Below are positions 53,680-62,369 of a DNA stretch of 64,000 bases, one piece after another. Under the pieces are notes generated by a model, which was given only the letters and a program-made list of their open reading frames with translations, searched no databases and was not told where the DNA came from. Every line of letters starts with the position of its first letter. Position 1 is the stretch's first letter. The stretch covers positions 2,852,001-2,916,000 of the forward strand of contig CBDAPL010000001.1 in NCBI GenBank assembly GCA_965198495.1. The letters run 5' to 3'. The stretch is from RH-AL1 sp965198495 (GTDB taxonomy: Bacteria; Pseudomonadota; Alphaproteobacteria; Rhizobiales; Beijerinckiaceae). The position numbers and the translations under genes were made by a program.

Positions 53680-53990
53680 CGCGTTCGCTATCGGCGCGGG
53701 TCGTTAGGCTTGGCGCGAGACGAGGCCGCTGTTGCCTTTCGAAATCGCCAATGTTCTCGATGTCGATGCCGCGCATCGCTCACCGAACAGGCCGCCGCTC
53801 TTTTCGTTCAGAGCCTCTTGAGCCGCGAGGCTTCCATCGCGCACCTCGCCGCCTTTCGCTTCACGGCGTCGATCACCTCGATCGGACTCGAGGTCCTCGG
53901 CCCGCCGGTGCCGTGCAACGGCTTAGGACGCTTGCCGTTTGACAGGCGCACGCTTCACGGTCTGTCGAGCGTCGCCCGGGAGAAAAGTTC
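53680..53990. other. Intergenic region, possible remnant of a gene
   Basis: 311 bases between two plus-strand genes. Two neighbouring frames read like one protein if joined: PFEIANVLDVDAAHRS in one, and LTEQAAALFVQSLLSREASI in another. No ribosome site or complete frame supports a gene today. A GGGAGAAAAG site at the end serves the next gene. Confidence 0.35.
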
Positions 53991-55637
53991 ATGCGCAAAG
54001 GTTCCGAGCTGCTCGTCGCGGCGCTGGAGAACGAGGGCGTCGAGCGCGTCTTCGGCATACCGGGCGAGGAGAACCTCGACGTCGTCGAGGCGCTGCGCAC
54101 CTCGTCGATCGAACTCGTCATCACCCGCCACGAGCAGGCGGCGGCCTTCATGGCGGCAACCTACGGGCGGCTGACCGGGCGTCCCGGCGTCTGCCTGACG
54201 ACGCTCGGGCCGGGCGCGCTCAACCTGACGACCGGCGCCGCCTTCGCGCTCCTCGGCGGCATGCCGATGGTGATGATCACCGGCCAGAAGCCGATCCGCA
54301 GCGCCAAGCAGGCGCGGTTCCAGATCGTCGACATCGTCACGACGATGCGGCCGCTGACGAAATCGAGCCGTCAGATCGTTGCCGCCGCCTCGATCCCCAC
54401 GCTGGTGCGCGAGGCCTTCCGGATCGCCGTGGAGGAGCACCCGGGTCCGGTCCACCTGGAGCTGCCGGAGGACGTCGCCGCCGAGACGGCGGACGTGGCG
54501 ATCGTGCCGTCGCACCCCATCGACCTGCCGGTCGCCGCCCCCGCCGCCATCGAGCGCGCGGTCGCGATGATCCTCGAGGCCAAGCGACCCCTCGTGATGC
54601 TCGGCGCGGCGGCGAACCGGCCGCGCCTCGTCGACGCGTTGTCCGCCTTCATCCGGCGCACCGGCCTCTATTTCTTCAACACGCAGATGGGCAAGGGCGC
54701 CGCGACCGGCGTGTCCGATCTCTACATGGGCACCGCGGCGCTGAGCGAGCGCGACTACGTGCACGATGCCATCGATCACGCCGACCTCGTCGTGGCGATC
54801 GGCCACGACACGATCGAGAAGCCGCCGTTCCTGATGGGCATGGTCGCCGGCGGTCCGAAGGTCATCCACATCGGCTACATCGCCGCCGATGTCGAACAGG
54901 TCTTCCATCCCGACGCGGAAGTCGTCGGCGATATCGGCACAACCGTCAGCGCGCTCGCCGAACGGTTGGACGGTCGCATCGAAACCGCCAAGGGCATGCG
55001 CGAGCTGCGCGGGTCGATCCTCCGGCACATCAACGATCGCGCGGAGGAGGATCGGTTTCCGGTCACGCCGCAGCGGCTGGTGCACGATGTCCGCGCGGTG
55101 ATGCCGGAGACCGGCATCGTCTGCCTCGATAACGGCATGTACAAGATCTGGTTTGCCCGCAACTATCGCACGCACGTCGCCAATACGCTGCTGCTCGACA
55201 ACGCGCTGGCGACGATGGGCGCCGGGCTGCCGTCGGCGATCATGGCGAAGATCGTCGATCCATCGCGCCACGTTCTCGCGGTCTGCGGTGATGGCGGCTT
55301 CATGATGAACAGCCAGGAGCTGGAGACGGCAATTCGTTTGAAGCTCGACCTGGTCGTGCTGATCCTCGACGATTCCGCCTTCGGGATGATCCGCTGGAAA
55401 CAGGCCGTCGACGGCTTCCCCGATTACGGGATGACGTTCGGCAATCCCGATTTCGTGGCCTACGCCGCCGCCTACGGGGCGACCGGCCACAGGGTCGGCG
55501 CGGTCGAGGATCTGCGGCCGACCCTCGCGGACGCCTTCGCGAGCGGTGGTGTCCATCTCGTGGTGGTGCCGATCGACTATTCCGAGAACAAGCGTGTCCT
55601 CATCGACGAACTCGCGGGTCGGCACGCTCAAGGCTGA
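53991..55637 (+). CDS. Acetolactate synthase large subunit-like TPP enzyme
   Basis: 548 residues. Thiamine-diphosphate enzyme resembling the catabolic AlsS/BudB and IlvB group, condensing two pyruvates to acetolactate. Catalytic Glu is in TRHEQAAAFMAATYGR, with FGIPGEENLDVVEAL and GPGALNLTTGAAFA; the TPP motif is CGDGGFMMNSQELETAIRLKLDL. The ATG follows GGGAGAA. No regulatory subunit gene (ilvH) is adjacent, so the enzyme probably serves a catabolic or other role. A glyoxylate carboligase-like or other TPP enzyme is the main alternative. Convergent with the amidase. Confidence 0.88.
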   Translation: MRKGSELLVAALENEGVERVFGIPGEENLDVVEALRTSSIELVITRHEQAAAFMAATYGRLTGRPGVCLTTLGPGALNLTTGAAFALLGGMPMVMITGQKPIRSAKQARFQIVDIVTTMRPLTKSSRQIVAAASIPTLVREAFRIAVEEHPGPVHLELPEDVAAETADVAIVPSHPIDLPVAAPAAIERAVAMILEAKRPLVMLGAAANRPRLVDALSAFIRRTGLYFFNTQMGKGAATGVSDLYMGTAALSERDYVHDAIDHADLVVAIGHDTIEKPPFLMGMVAGGPKVIHIGYIAADVEQVFHPDAEVVGDIGTTVSALAERLDGRIETAKGMRELRGSILRHINDRAEEDRFPVTPQRLVHDVRAVMPETGIVCLDNGMYKIWFARNYRTHVANTLLLDNALATMGAGLPSAIMAKIVDPSRHVLAVCGDGGFMMNSQELETAIRLKLDLVVLILDDSAFGMIRWKQAVDGFPDYGMTFGNPDFVAYAAAYGATGHRVGAVEDLRPTLADAFASGGVHLVVVPIDYSENKRVLIDELAGRHAQG

Positions 55638-55649
55638 AAGGCGTCAGCC
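55632..55649. terminator. Short hairpin between acetolactate synthase and amidase genes
   Basis: GGCTGA (55632-55637) and TCAGCC (55644-55649) form a 6-bp stem with a 6-base loop over both stop codons. Possible weak bidirectional terminator. Confidence 0.3.
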
Positions 55650-56939
55650 GCGCAGCGCCGCCTCCGTGGCCAGCGCCACCGCGAGCAGCAGGGCGTCCTG
55701 GCCGGAGCGGGCGGCGAGCTGGACGCCGACCGGCAGGCCGTTGGGCCCTGTACCGGCCGGCAGCGTGAGACAGGGCAGCTGCAACTGCGTCCAGACCCGG
55801 TTGAAGGCCGGGTCGCCGGTGGCGTGCAGGCCCTTGGGCGCCTCGCCGCCCGCCGACGGCGACAGGATCACGTCGGCCTCGCCGAACACGCTGTCGATGT
55901 CACGTATCGTCTCGCGCGTCGTGGCCAGGGCGGCATCGTAGGCGCGCGCCGACGTGCCCCTGCCCTCGTCGAGATAGGCCTTGAGGATCGGCGAGAGGCT
56001 GCTCTCGAAATGCCGCCGCTCGTGACCGAGCGACTTGTCCATGTCGTAGGCCATCACCAGCCGCTGCAGGCGCGGTATCGGCTGCATCGCCTTCGGCGTC
56101 GGCAGGTCGACGATCGAGTGGCCGGCCTTGCGCAATTCCTCCGCCGCGTGGTCGAGCGCGGCGACGGCTTCCGGCTCCGCCTCGCCGGGATAGGGCTCGC
56201 GCAGCACCGCGATCTTGTAGGGGCCCGGCTTGCCATCGGACCTGAGAGCCGGGCGCGCGGTGAGGCCGGCGACGAAGAACGCGACGTCCTCCACGTCGCG
56301 CGCGAAGACGCCGATCGTGTCGAGCCAATCCGATAACACCTTCACGCCCTGACGCGGGATCAGGCCCCAGGACGGCTTGTAGCCGACGACGCCGCAATAG
56401 GCGGCGGGACGGATCACCGAGCCGGCCGTCTGCGTGCCGAAGGCGAGCGGCACCATGCCGGCGGCGACGGCCGCCGCCGAGCCCTGCGACGAGCCGCCCG
56501 GCGTATGCGCGGGATTGTGCGGGTTCACCGTCTTGCCGGGGCTATAGTACGCGAACTCGGTCGTGACCGTCTTGCCGAGCACGATCGCGCCGGCGCCGCG
56601 CGCCTGGGCGACGCTCGCCGCGTCGGCGACCGGGCGATGGCCGGCGTAGATCTCCGAGCCGTAGCCGGTCGGCAGGTCGGCGGTGTCGATGTTGTCCTTG
56701 ACCGCGATCGGCACGCCCGCCAGCGCCGGCACCTTGTCGCCGAGCGTCCGCGCCTTGTCCCAGACCCTGGCCTGCTCGAGAGCGCCGTCCGCGTCGATGA
56801 CCATCCAGGCGCCGAGCGCCGGCTCCCGCGCGTCGATCCGCTCCAGGCACGCGCGGACGAGCGCCTCGGCGTCGGTCTCGTGCGCCGCCATCGCCCGGAC
56901 CATGGCGCGGGCTGTCGGACAGGCGGGTGCTTCGGACAT
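55644..56939 (-). CDS. Amidase-signature family amidase
   Basis: 431 residues. The Ser-cisSer-Lys triad is visible: Lys in PIAVKDNIDTADLPTGY, the cis-Ser in PGGSSQGSAAAVAAGM, and the nucleophile Ser in AFGTQTAGSVIRPAAYC. It hydrolyses amide bonds; substrates of this family range from simple amides to indole-acetamide and Glu-tRNA(Gln) (as GatA), but the length and lack of gatB/gatC neighbours argue against GatA. Complete, ending in LALATEAALRG. Convergent with the acetolactate synthase gene, and 53 bases upstream from galE's end. Confidence 0.9.
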   Translation of the reverse strand: MSEAPACPTARAMVRAMAAHETDAEALVRACLERIDAREPALGAWMVIDADGALEQARVWDKARTLGDKVPALAGVPIAVKDNIDTADLPTGYGSEIYAGHRPVADAASVAQARGAGAIVLGKTVTTEFAYYSPGKTVNPHNPAHTPGGSSQGSAAAVAAGMVPLAFGTQTAGSVIRPAAYCGVVGYKPSWGLIPRQGVKVLSDWLDTIGVFARDVEDVAFFVAGLTARPALRSDGKPGPYKIAVLREPYPGEAEPEAVAALDHAAEELRKAGHSIVDLPTPKAMQPIPRLQRLVMAYDMDKSLGHERRHFESSLSPILKAYLDEGRGTSARAYDAALATTRETIRDIDSVFGEADVILSPSAGGEAPKGLHATGDPAFNRVWTQLQLPCLTLPAGTGPNGLPVGVQLAARSGQDALLLAVALATEAALRG

Positions 56940-56992
56940 AGAGTGGGCTCGCTTCGACGGTCGCGCCTTTTACGCGGCGGAGGGCCGCCTGC

Positions 56993-57979
56993 CTATCCCT
57001 GACGATTGTGCAGCCGACGCTCCCAGTCGAGTGCCTGACGGACGATGCCGCGCACGTCCTGGTGGCGGGGCTGCCAGCCCAGCACCGCGCGAACGCGGTC
57101 GGCGCCGGCGACGAGCGAGGCGGGGTCGCCGGCCCGGCGCCCGGCGATGCGCACCGGGAAGTCGACGCCTGAGACGCTCTTCACCACGTCGATGATCTCC
57201 AGCACCGAGAGGCCCGTGCCGTAGCCGCAATTGCACGTCAGGCTCGCCCCGCCCGCGCGGAGATGGCCGAGCGCCAGCATGTGGGCGGCGATGAGGTCGG
57301 ACACCTGGATGTAGTCGCGCACGCAGGAGCCGTCAGGCGTCGGATAGTCCGTGCCGAACACGTCCATGCCGTCGCGGTGGCCGAGCGCCGCCTGCACCGC
57401 GATCTTGATGAGGTGCGTCGCGTTGGGCGTCGACTGGCCCAGGCGTCCCGCCGGGTCGGCACCCGCCACGTTGAAATAGCGCAGCACCACGGCGCGAAGG
57501 TCGTGCGCCTTTATTGTATCGGCGAGCATCCACTCGACCATCAGCTTGGAGCGGCCGTAGGGGTTGATCGGCGCGAGGACGACGTCCTCGGTGACGGGAC
57601 TGACGTCGGGCTCGCCGTAGACGGCCGCCGTCGACGAGAAGATGAAGTTTTTCACCCCCGCCTTCACCACCGTCTCGATGAGCGAGCGCGCCTTCGCCGT
57701 GTTGTTGAGATAATAGCCGAGCGGATCGCCGACCGATTCCGGCACCACGATCTTGGCGGCGAAATGGGCGACGGCATCGATGTCGTGCTCGGCGATCAGT
57801 CTGGCGACGAGCGCCTCGTCGCCGAAATCGCCTTGTGCGAAGATAGCCTCCGGCGGCACCGCCCAGCGGAAACCGGTCGTGAGGTTGTCGAGCACGACGA
57901 CCGTCTCGCCCGCGTCGAGCAGCGCCAGGACCATATGGCCGCCGATGTACCCCGCCCCGCCCGTCACTAGAACGCTCAT
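56993..57979 (-). CDS. galE: UDP-glucose 4-epimerase
   Basis: 328 residues from ATG 57979 (AGGTGG site 4-5 bases upstream). Interconverts UDP-glucose and UDP-galactose with tightly bound NAD. Rossmann motif VLVTGGAGYIGGHM, FSSTAAVYGEPD with catalytic Ser/Thr, NPYGRSKLMVEW with the YxxxK pair, and RYFNVAGADPAGRLGQ. The C-terminal region NCGYGTGLSVLEII is intact. galU lies 3 kb downstream, so the UDP-sugar supply genes are near but not in one operon. The 13-residue upstream extension from 58018 is unlikely. Confidence 0.95.
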   Translation of the reverse strand: MSVLVTGGAGYIGGHMVLALLDAGETVVVLDNLTTGFRWAVPPEAIFAQGDFGDEALVARLIAEHDIDAVAHFAAKIVVPESVGDPLGYYLNNTAKARSLIETVVKAGVKNFIFSSTAAVYGEPDVSPVTEDVVLAPINPYGRSKLMVEWMLADTIKAHDLRAVVLRYFNVAGADPAGRLGQSTPNATHLIKIAVQAALGHRDGMDVFGTDYPTPDGSCVRDYIQVSDLIAAHMLALGHLRAGGASLTCNCGYGTGLSVLEIIDVVKSVSGVDFPVRIAGRRAGDPASLVAGADRVRAVLGWQPRHQDVRGIVRQALDWERRLHNRQG

Positions 57980-58135
57980 GCCGACCACCTGTCTGTGCGC
58001 GCGGATACTGGCGACCATCCCTTGATAAACAGCGAAGTCGCGCCGTCAAACACCTGGCGCCAAGACGCCGAGCCTTGGACGCGGGCACGGGACGACCAAT
58101 TGTGGACCGGCCTCACATCGGCTACGTACTGGCCG

Positions 58136-58990
58136 ATGCCCCACCCCGTTCTCGCCTCCCGCAAAGTCGCCGTCGTCACGGGCGGCGCCTCCGGCATCGG
58201 CCTTGCCGCGGCGAAGAAATTCATCGGCTACGGCATGCGCGTCGCCATCGCCGACCTGCCGGGCGACAGGCTCGCCGCCGCCGAGCATGAATTGGGCGGC
58301 ATGGGCGTCGCCATGGCGGTGCCGACCGACGTCAGCCAGCCGGATTCCCTCAAGCACCTCGAGCGTGCCGTGCTCGACGCCTTCGGCGCGATCGACCTCC
58401 TCATGAACAACGCCGGCATCCAGCCCGGCAGCGACATCTTCGGGCCGCCGGCGAACTGGACGAACATCATCGCGACCAACCTGATGGGCATCGTTCACGG
58501 CACGCAGATCATCGTCCCGCGCATGATCGCGCAGGCAACGCCGGCGCTCGTCATCAACACCGGCTCGAAACAGGGCATCACCACGCCGCCGGGCGATCCC
58601 GCCTACAACGTCGCCAAGGCCGGCGTGAAGGCGTTCACCGAGGCGCTGCAGCACCATCTGCGCAACATACCGGGCGGCAAGGTGACGGCGCACCTGTTCG
58701 TGCCGGGCTTCGTCTTCACCGGGCTGACCGCTCAGGGGCGCGATGCCAAGCCGGACGCCGCGTGGACGCCGGAGCAGACCGTCGACTTCATGATCGAGCG
58801 GCTGGAGCGCGGCGACTTCTACATCCTGTGTCCCGACAACGCGGTGCCGCGCGCGACGGACGAGCGCCGCATCCTGTGGGCCGCCGGCGACATCGTCGAG
58901 AACCGGCCGCCTCTGTCACGCTGGCACGACGACTACAAGGACGCCTTCGAGGCGTTCGCGGCCGAGCCCACCGCGCGGAAGCCGGCCTGA
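58136..58990 (+). CDS. Short-chain dehydrogenase/reductase
   Basis: 284 residues from ATG 58136. Classical SDR features: nucleotide motif VVTGGASGIGLAAAKKF, the NNAG motif (LMNNAGIQPGSD), active Ser in INTGSKQGITT and YxxxK as AYNVAKAGVKAF. NAD(P)-dependent oxidoreductase of unknown substrate. A 48-residue leader in the longer frame from 57995 looks unnatural. Divergent from galE. The next gene (DUF1330) is 66 bases on. Confidence 0.9.
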   Translation: MPHPVLASRKVAVVTGGASGIGLAAAKKFIGYGMRVAIADLPGDRLAAAEHELGGMGVAMAVPTDVSQPDSLKHLERAVLDAFGAIDLLMNNAGIQPGSDIFGPPANWTNIIATNLMGIVHGTQIIVPRMIAQATPALVINTGSKQGITTPPGDPAYNVAKAGVKAFTEALQHHLRNIPGGKVTAHLFVPGFVFTGLTAQGRDAKPDAAWTPEQTVDFMIERLERGDFYILCPDNAVPRATDERRILWAAGDIVENRPPLSRWHDDYKDAFEAFAAEPTARKPA

Positions 58991-59056
58991 CGGCTCGCCG
59001 CCGCTCGCAAGCCCCACACGATACAAGCCGAGACGCAGCCGAGGACATTGCTTCCG

Positions 59057-59662
59057 ATGAACGGTTACCTGATCGCCCGCTTCGACATGACCGATCCCAA
59101 GGCGGCACCAGACGCTTACAAGAAGTACGCCGAAGGGGCCGCTCCCGCCTACAAGGAGCACCACGCCCGCTTCCTGGTGCGCGGCGGCGAGGCGCACGCT
59201 ATGGAAGGCGTTGCGCGCGCGCGCAACGTCGTCATCGAGTACCCCACCGTCGCCGATGCCATGGCCTGCTACACCTCGCCGCCCTATCAGAAGGCGCGCG
59301 AGCACCGCCTGCCGGTCGCCGAGGGCGAACTCGTCATCGTCGAGGGCACGGTGAAGGCGCGCCCCGCGCAGGAGGGCAAGAAAGGCTATTGGATCGCCCG
59401 CTACGACGTCCAGGATCCGACCGTGTACAAGACCTACGTCGAGGCCGGAGCCGCCGCCTTCGTCGAATACGAGGCCTTGTTCCTCGCGCGCGGCGGCCCG
59501 CACCAGGCGATGGAAGGCCAGGCGCGCGGCCGCAACGTCCTTGCCGAATTCCCCAGCGTCCAGCACGCGCTCGACTGCTACAGCTCCGACACCTACCAGA
59601 AGGCGCGCGAACGCCGCCTGCCGGTGTCGACCGGCGAGATCGTCATCGTCGAAGGCGCGTGA
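59057..59662 (+). CDS. Protein with two tandem DUF1330 domains
   Basis: 201 residues from ATG 59057. DUF1330 proteins are normally about 95-100 residues (dimeric ferredoxin-like alpha-beta barrels). Here two copies lie head to tail: residues 3-98 (GYLIARFDMTDPKAAPDAYK, RARNVVIEYPTVADAMACY, REHRLPVAEGELVIVEG) and 108-201 (GYWIARYDVQDPTVYKTYVE, RGRNVLAEFPSVQHALDCY, RERRLPVSTGEIVIVEG). Clear internal duplication, probably making a pseudo-dimer. Function unknown. Its TGA overlaps the mog ATG (TGATG). Confidence 0.92.
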   Translation: MNGYLIARFDMTDPKAAPDAYKKYAEGAAPAYKEHHARFLVRGGEAHAMEGVARARNVVIEYPTVADAMACYTSPPYQKAREHRLPVAEGELVIVEGTVKARPAQEGKKGYWIARYDVQDPTVYKTYVEAGAAAFVEYEALFLARGGPHQAMEGQARGRNVLAEFPSVQHALDCYSSDTYQKARERRLPVSTGEIVIVEGA

Positions 59663-60204
59663 TGGATACGCCGCGCGCGGCCCGCGTCGGCGTCGTGACG
59701 GCGTCCGACCGCGCCAGCGCCGGCCTCTACGAGGATGTCAGCGGCCCGGCGATCGAGACCTATCTCAAGCGCGTGCTGACGAGCCCCTTCGAGATCGTCC
59801 GCCGCATCGTCCCCGACGGCTTCGAGAGCGTGCGCGACACGTTGATCGCGCTCGCCGACGACGAGGGCTGCGACCTGATCCTCACCACCGGCGGTACCGG
59901 TCCCTCGCCGCGCGACCTCACCCCAGAGGCGACCGAGGCGGCGTCCTCCCGCATCTATCCCGGCTTCGGCGAACTGATGCGCCAGACGAGCCTGCGCGAG
60001 GTGCCGACCGCCATCCTCTCGCGCCAGATGGCGGCGCAGCGCGGCCGCTGCCTGATCATCAACCTGCCGGGCAAGCCCACCTCGATCGCGGTCTGCCTCG
60101 ACGCGATCTTCGCCGCCGTGCCCTATTGCCTCGATCTCATCGGCGCGGCGCGGCTTGAGACCGATCCGCGGCACATCATCGCCTTTCGCCCTGGCGGCGC
60201 TTGA
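59662..60204 (+). CDS. mog: Molybdopterin adenylyltransferase
   Basis: 180 residues, ATG 59662 coupled to the preceding gene. Activates molybdopterin by adenylylation before Mo insertion. MoaB/Mog motifs: VGVVTASDRASAGLYEDVSG, DLILTTGGTGPSPRDLTPEAT, and LPGKPTSIAVCLDAIFAAVPYCLDLIG at the end. The Mo cofactor genes moaA-E are not in the window. It ends inside a set of 20-bp repeats. MoaB-type proteins are the close alternative, but the GxGxxP-ending supports Mog. Confidence 0.93.
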   Translation: MDTPRAARVGVVTASDRASAGLYEDVSGPAIETYLKRVLTSPFEIVRRIVPDGFESVRDTLIALADDEGCDLILTTGGTGPSPRDLTPEATEAASSRIYPGFGELMRQTSLREVPTAILSRQMAAQRGRCLIINLPGKPTSIAVCLDAIFAAVPYCLDLIGAARLETDPRHIIAFRPGGA

Positions 60205-60234
60205 TCATCCCTGGCGGGGCTTGACCATCCCTGG
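60189..60234 (+). repeat. Imperfect 20-bp direct repeat at the end of mog
   Basis: CCCTGGCGGCGCTTGATCAT (60189-60208) is followed by CCCTGGCGGGGCTTGACCAT (60209-60228, 2 differences) and a shortened third copy CCCTGGCGCTTGAC that runs into a palindrome. It spans the mog stop codon (60202-60204). Confidence 0.85.
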
Positions 60235-60270
60235 CGCTTGACCCGCGAATTGCGGGTAAATCGTCAAGCG
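60235..60270 (+). terminator. Nested hairpin after mog
   Basis: CGCTTGAC (60235-60242) is the inverse of GTCAAGCG (60263-60270), and within it CCCGC pairs with GCGGG (60242-60246 with 52-56) around GAATT. The structure ends about 65 bases after mog and is followed by GGCCTTTACC. It could terminate the mog transcript. Confidence 0.5.
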
Positions 60271-60342
60271 GGCCTTTACCGTCGGCGCGGTTTACCGGGT
60301 CCATGAACGGCGCGTAAAGCATCTCGATACTGTTTCGGCCGC

Positions 60343-60903
60343 ATGACCGCTCGACATGAAGCGATGTGGAGCGGGCGCTTGCGACCAGTGAAAGTCTATT
60401 CCTTCGGCGCCGTCGCGCTGCTCGCGGTGGCGGCTTTCGCCGAGAACCGCCAGTTCGACGCCACCAGGCAGACCGCGATGGGGCTGGTCGATCCGCGCCA
60501 TGTCGTCATGAGCCCGGCGCCGATCCGTCCCGATTGGGTGCTCGAAGGCAGACCGGTGACCAAGGCCGCCGAGGTCGCCCGCACCGACGACGCGACGACA
60601 CAGGTCTTCGTCTGGGAGACGACGGCAGGCCGCTTCAACTGGTTCTACGAGTCAGACGAGGTCGTGCAAGTTCTCGACGGCGAGGTCTTCATCTCCGACG
60701 GCGTCAACGCCGAGCGTCGTCTCGGTCCGGGCGATGTCGCGTTCTTTCCCAACGGGGCGCGCACGACGTGGCGCGTGCCCGACCATCTGCGCAAGCTCGC
60801 AACCTTGAAGCGGCCCCTGCCCGGTCCGGTCGCCAGCGCGATGCGGTGGCTGCGCGCGGCGAAGGGCTGGGTCAAGCCGCGGGAGGCCTTCGCCGCCGAT
60901 TGA
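60343..60903 (+). CDS. Cupin domain protein
   Basis: 186 residues, single cupin (about 90-160) of the cupin-3/DUF861 type: ETTAGRFNWFYESDEVVQVLDGEVFI, and RLGPGDVAFFPNGARTTWRVPDHLRKLA. An N-terminal hydrophobic stretch (VYSFGAVALLAVAAFA, residues 18-33) could be a signal anchor. Several starts are possible (ATG 60343, ATG 60364, GTG 60388), none with a strong ribosome site. Enzymatic role unknown. A single gene between mog and galU. Confidence 0.82.
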   Translation: MTARHEAMWSGRLRPVKVYSFGAVALLAVAAFAENRQFDATRQTAMGLVDPRHVVMSPAPIRPDWVLEGRPVTKAAEVARTDDATTQVFVWETTAGRFNWFYESDEVVQVLDGEVFISDGVNAERRLGPGDVAFFPNGARTTWRVPDHLRKLATLKRPLPGPVASAMRWLRAAKGWVKPREAFAAD

Positions 60904-61016
60904 GGAGGCAAGCCGTCGACGATCGCGCCTGAAGGTAAGACGTCGGGCTGGACGCCACCGCGCATATCTGCGATTTCCGCCTGCAGGGTCGCCTCGAGCG
61001 AACGTAAGGCCGCGAC

Positions 61017-61907
61017 ATGACGCAGAAGATCCGCAAAGCCGTATTCCCCGTCGCCGGTCTCGGCACGCGCTTCCTGCCAGCCACCAAGAGCGTGCCCAAG
61101 GAAATGCTGACGGTCGTCGACGCGCCGGTGCTGCAGCACGTCGTCGACGAGGCCATCGAGGCCGGGATCGAGCACTTCATCTTCGTGACCGGGCGCGGCA
61201 AGGCGGTCATCGAGGATTACTTCGACATCAATTACGAGCTCGAGGACACGCTCGCCAAGCGCAACAAGACGGCGGGCATTGCGCTGTTGAAGAAGCAGCT
61301 GCCGCGTGCGGGCGCCACGAGCTTCACGCGCCAGCAGGCGCCGCTCGGCCTCGGCCATGCCGTCTGGTGCGCGCGCGAGCTCGTCGGCGACGAGCCCTTC
61401 GCCGTGCTGCTGCCCGACATGGTGACCATGCCGTCGGGCGCGCGGAAGACCCGCTGCCTGGAGCAATGCATCGAGGCCTATCAGGCGCATGGCGGCAACA
61501 TCATCGCCGTGGAGGAAGTGCCGGACGAGGAGACGCACCAGTACGGCATCGTCTCGATCGGCGCGGATCATGGCGCCACCTTCGAGATCACCGGCATGGT
61601 CGAGAAGCCGCCGCAGGGCACCGCGCCGTCGAACCGCATCATCTCCGGGCGCTACGTGCTCGGGCCGGAGATCTTCGCGATCCTCGAAAAGGTCGAGAAG
61701 GGCGCGGGCGGCGAGATCCAGCTCACGGACGGCATGATCGAACTCGCCCGACGGCAGACGTTCCACGGCGTGCGCTTCGACGGCAAGACCTACGATTGCG
61801 GCTCCAAGCTCGGCTTCCTCACCGCCAACGTCGCCTTCGCGCTCGCCGACAAGGAGGTCGCGCCGGCCTTCACCCGCGAGATCGAGCGTCTGTTGAAGGC
61901 GGTCTGA
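61017..61907 (+). CDS. galU: UTP-glucose-1-phosphate uridylyltransferase
   Basis: 296 residues. Makes UDP-glucose for envelope and capsule polysaccharide. Motifs: VFPVAGLGTRFLPATKSVPKEML (nucleotide loop), GIEHFIFVTGRGKAVIEDYFD, LGLGHAVWCAREL and DMVTMP with the metal-binding Asp, and GKTYDCGSKLGFLTANVAFAL near the C-terminus. AAGG precedes the ATG. Complete and typical. galE lies about 3 kb upstream. Confidence 0.96.
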   Translation: MTQKIRKAVFPVAGLGTRFLPATKSVPKEMLTVVDAPVLQHVVDEAIEAGIEHFIFVTGRGKAVIEDYFDINYELEDTLAKRNKTAGIALLKKQLPRAGATSFTRQQAPLGLGHAVWCARELVGDEPFAVLLPDMVTMPSGARKTRCLEQCIEAYQAHGGNIIAVEEVPDEETHQYGIVSIGADHGATFEITGMVEKPPQGTAPSNRIISGRYVLGPEIFAILEKVEKGAGGEIQLTDGMIELARRQTFHGVRFDGKTYDCGSKLGFLTANVAFALADKEVAPAFTREIERLLKAV

Positions 61908-62084
61908 AAGTGGTTTGAGGCCGGCTCACACGCGTTCGCGCCCGGCTGAAATAAAGATCCGGGCGGGACGCCGGAACGCGCGTTTGCTGCTAAGGTGCGG
62001 CCTCGAAGATCTGATGCGGCCGACACCCCGACTTTGGCGGATCGTTCGACAGGCCCGGGACGCCGGGCGAAAGGTGCGCCAGCC

Positions 62085-62366
62085 ATGTCCAATCTGATCC
62101 GTTTCGGACGCAAGATCGCGATGCCGTCGAGCGCGGAGATCAAGCACGACCTCCGGCTGATGGCGACGGCCGACGCCATCGTCGCGAAGATGGGCGACGA
62201 GCCGCGCACGCCCGAGACGCAGGCGGAACTCGCCCACGTCGTCGGCGACCTCGCCGCCAAGCACGGTCTCTCGCGCGACCGGGCGGCGATGCTGGTGGCG
62301 CGCTTCGGCCTCGGCCACGACGCGCTCGAGGGTGCCGCGCAGAACCTGCGTGCCAGCAAGGACTGA
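62085..62366 (+). CDS. Small hypothetical protein, 93 aa
   Basis: 93 residues from ATG 62085 (GAAAGGTG upstream). A basic N-terminus MSNLIRFGRKIAMPSSAEIKH is followed by helices rich in Ala, Leu and Arg (TQAELAHVVGDLAAKHGLSR, LVARFGLGHDALEGAAQNL). No family recognised; cytoplasmic. The next gene begins 3 bases after its stop, so the two are co-translated. A frame from 61995 adds a 30-residue unnatural leader. Confidence 0.6.
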   Translation: MSNLIRFGRKIAMPSSAEIKHDLRLMATADAIVAKMGDEPRTPETQAELAHVVGDLAAKHGLSRDRAAMLVARFGLGHDALEGAAQNLRASKD

Positions 62367-62369
62367 CCG

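Noticed and set aside
55644..56939. Amidase as GatA of the Glu-tRNA amidotransferase
   Set aside because: Shorter than typical GatA, no gatB or gatC neighbours; general amidase is more likely.
58762..60204. A 480-codon frame ending with mog
   Set aside because: Its first 300 codons overlap the SDR and DUF1330 genes out of frame; only the last 180 residues (mog) are protein-like.
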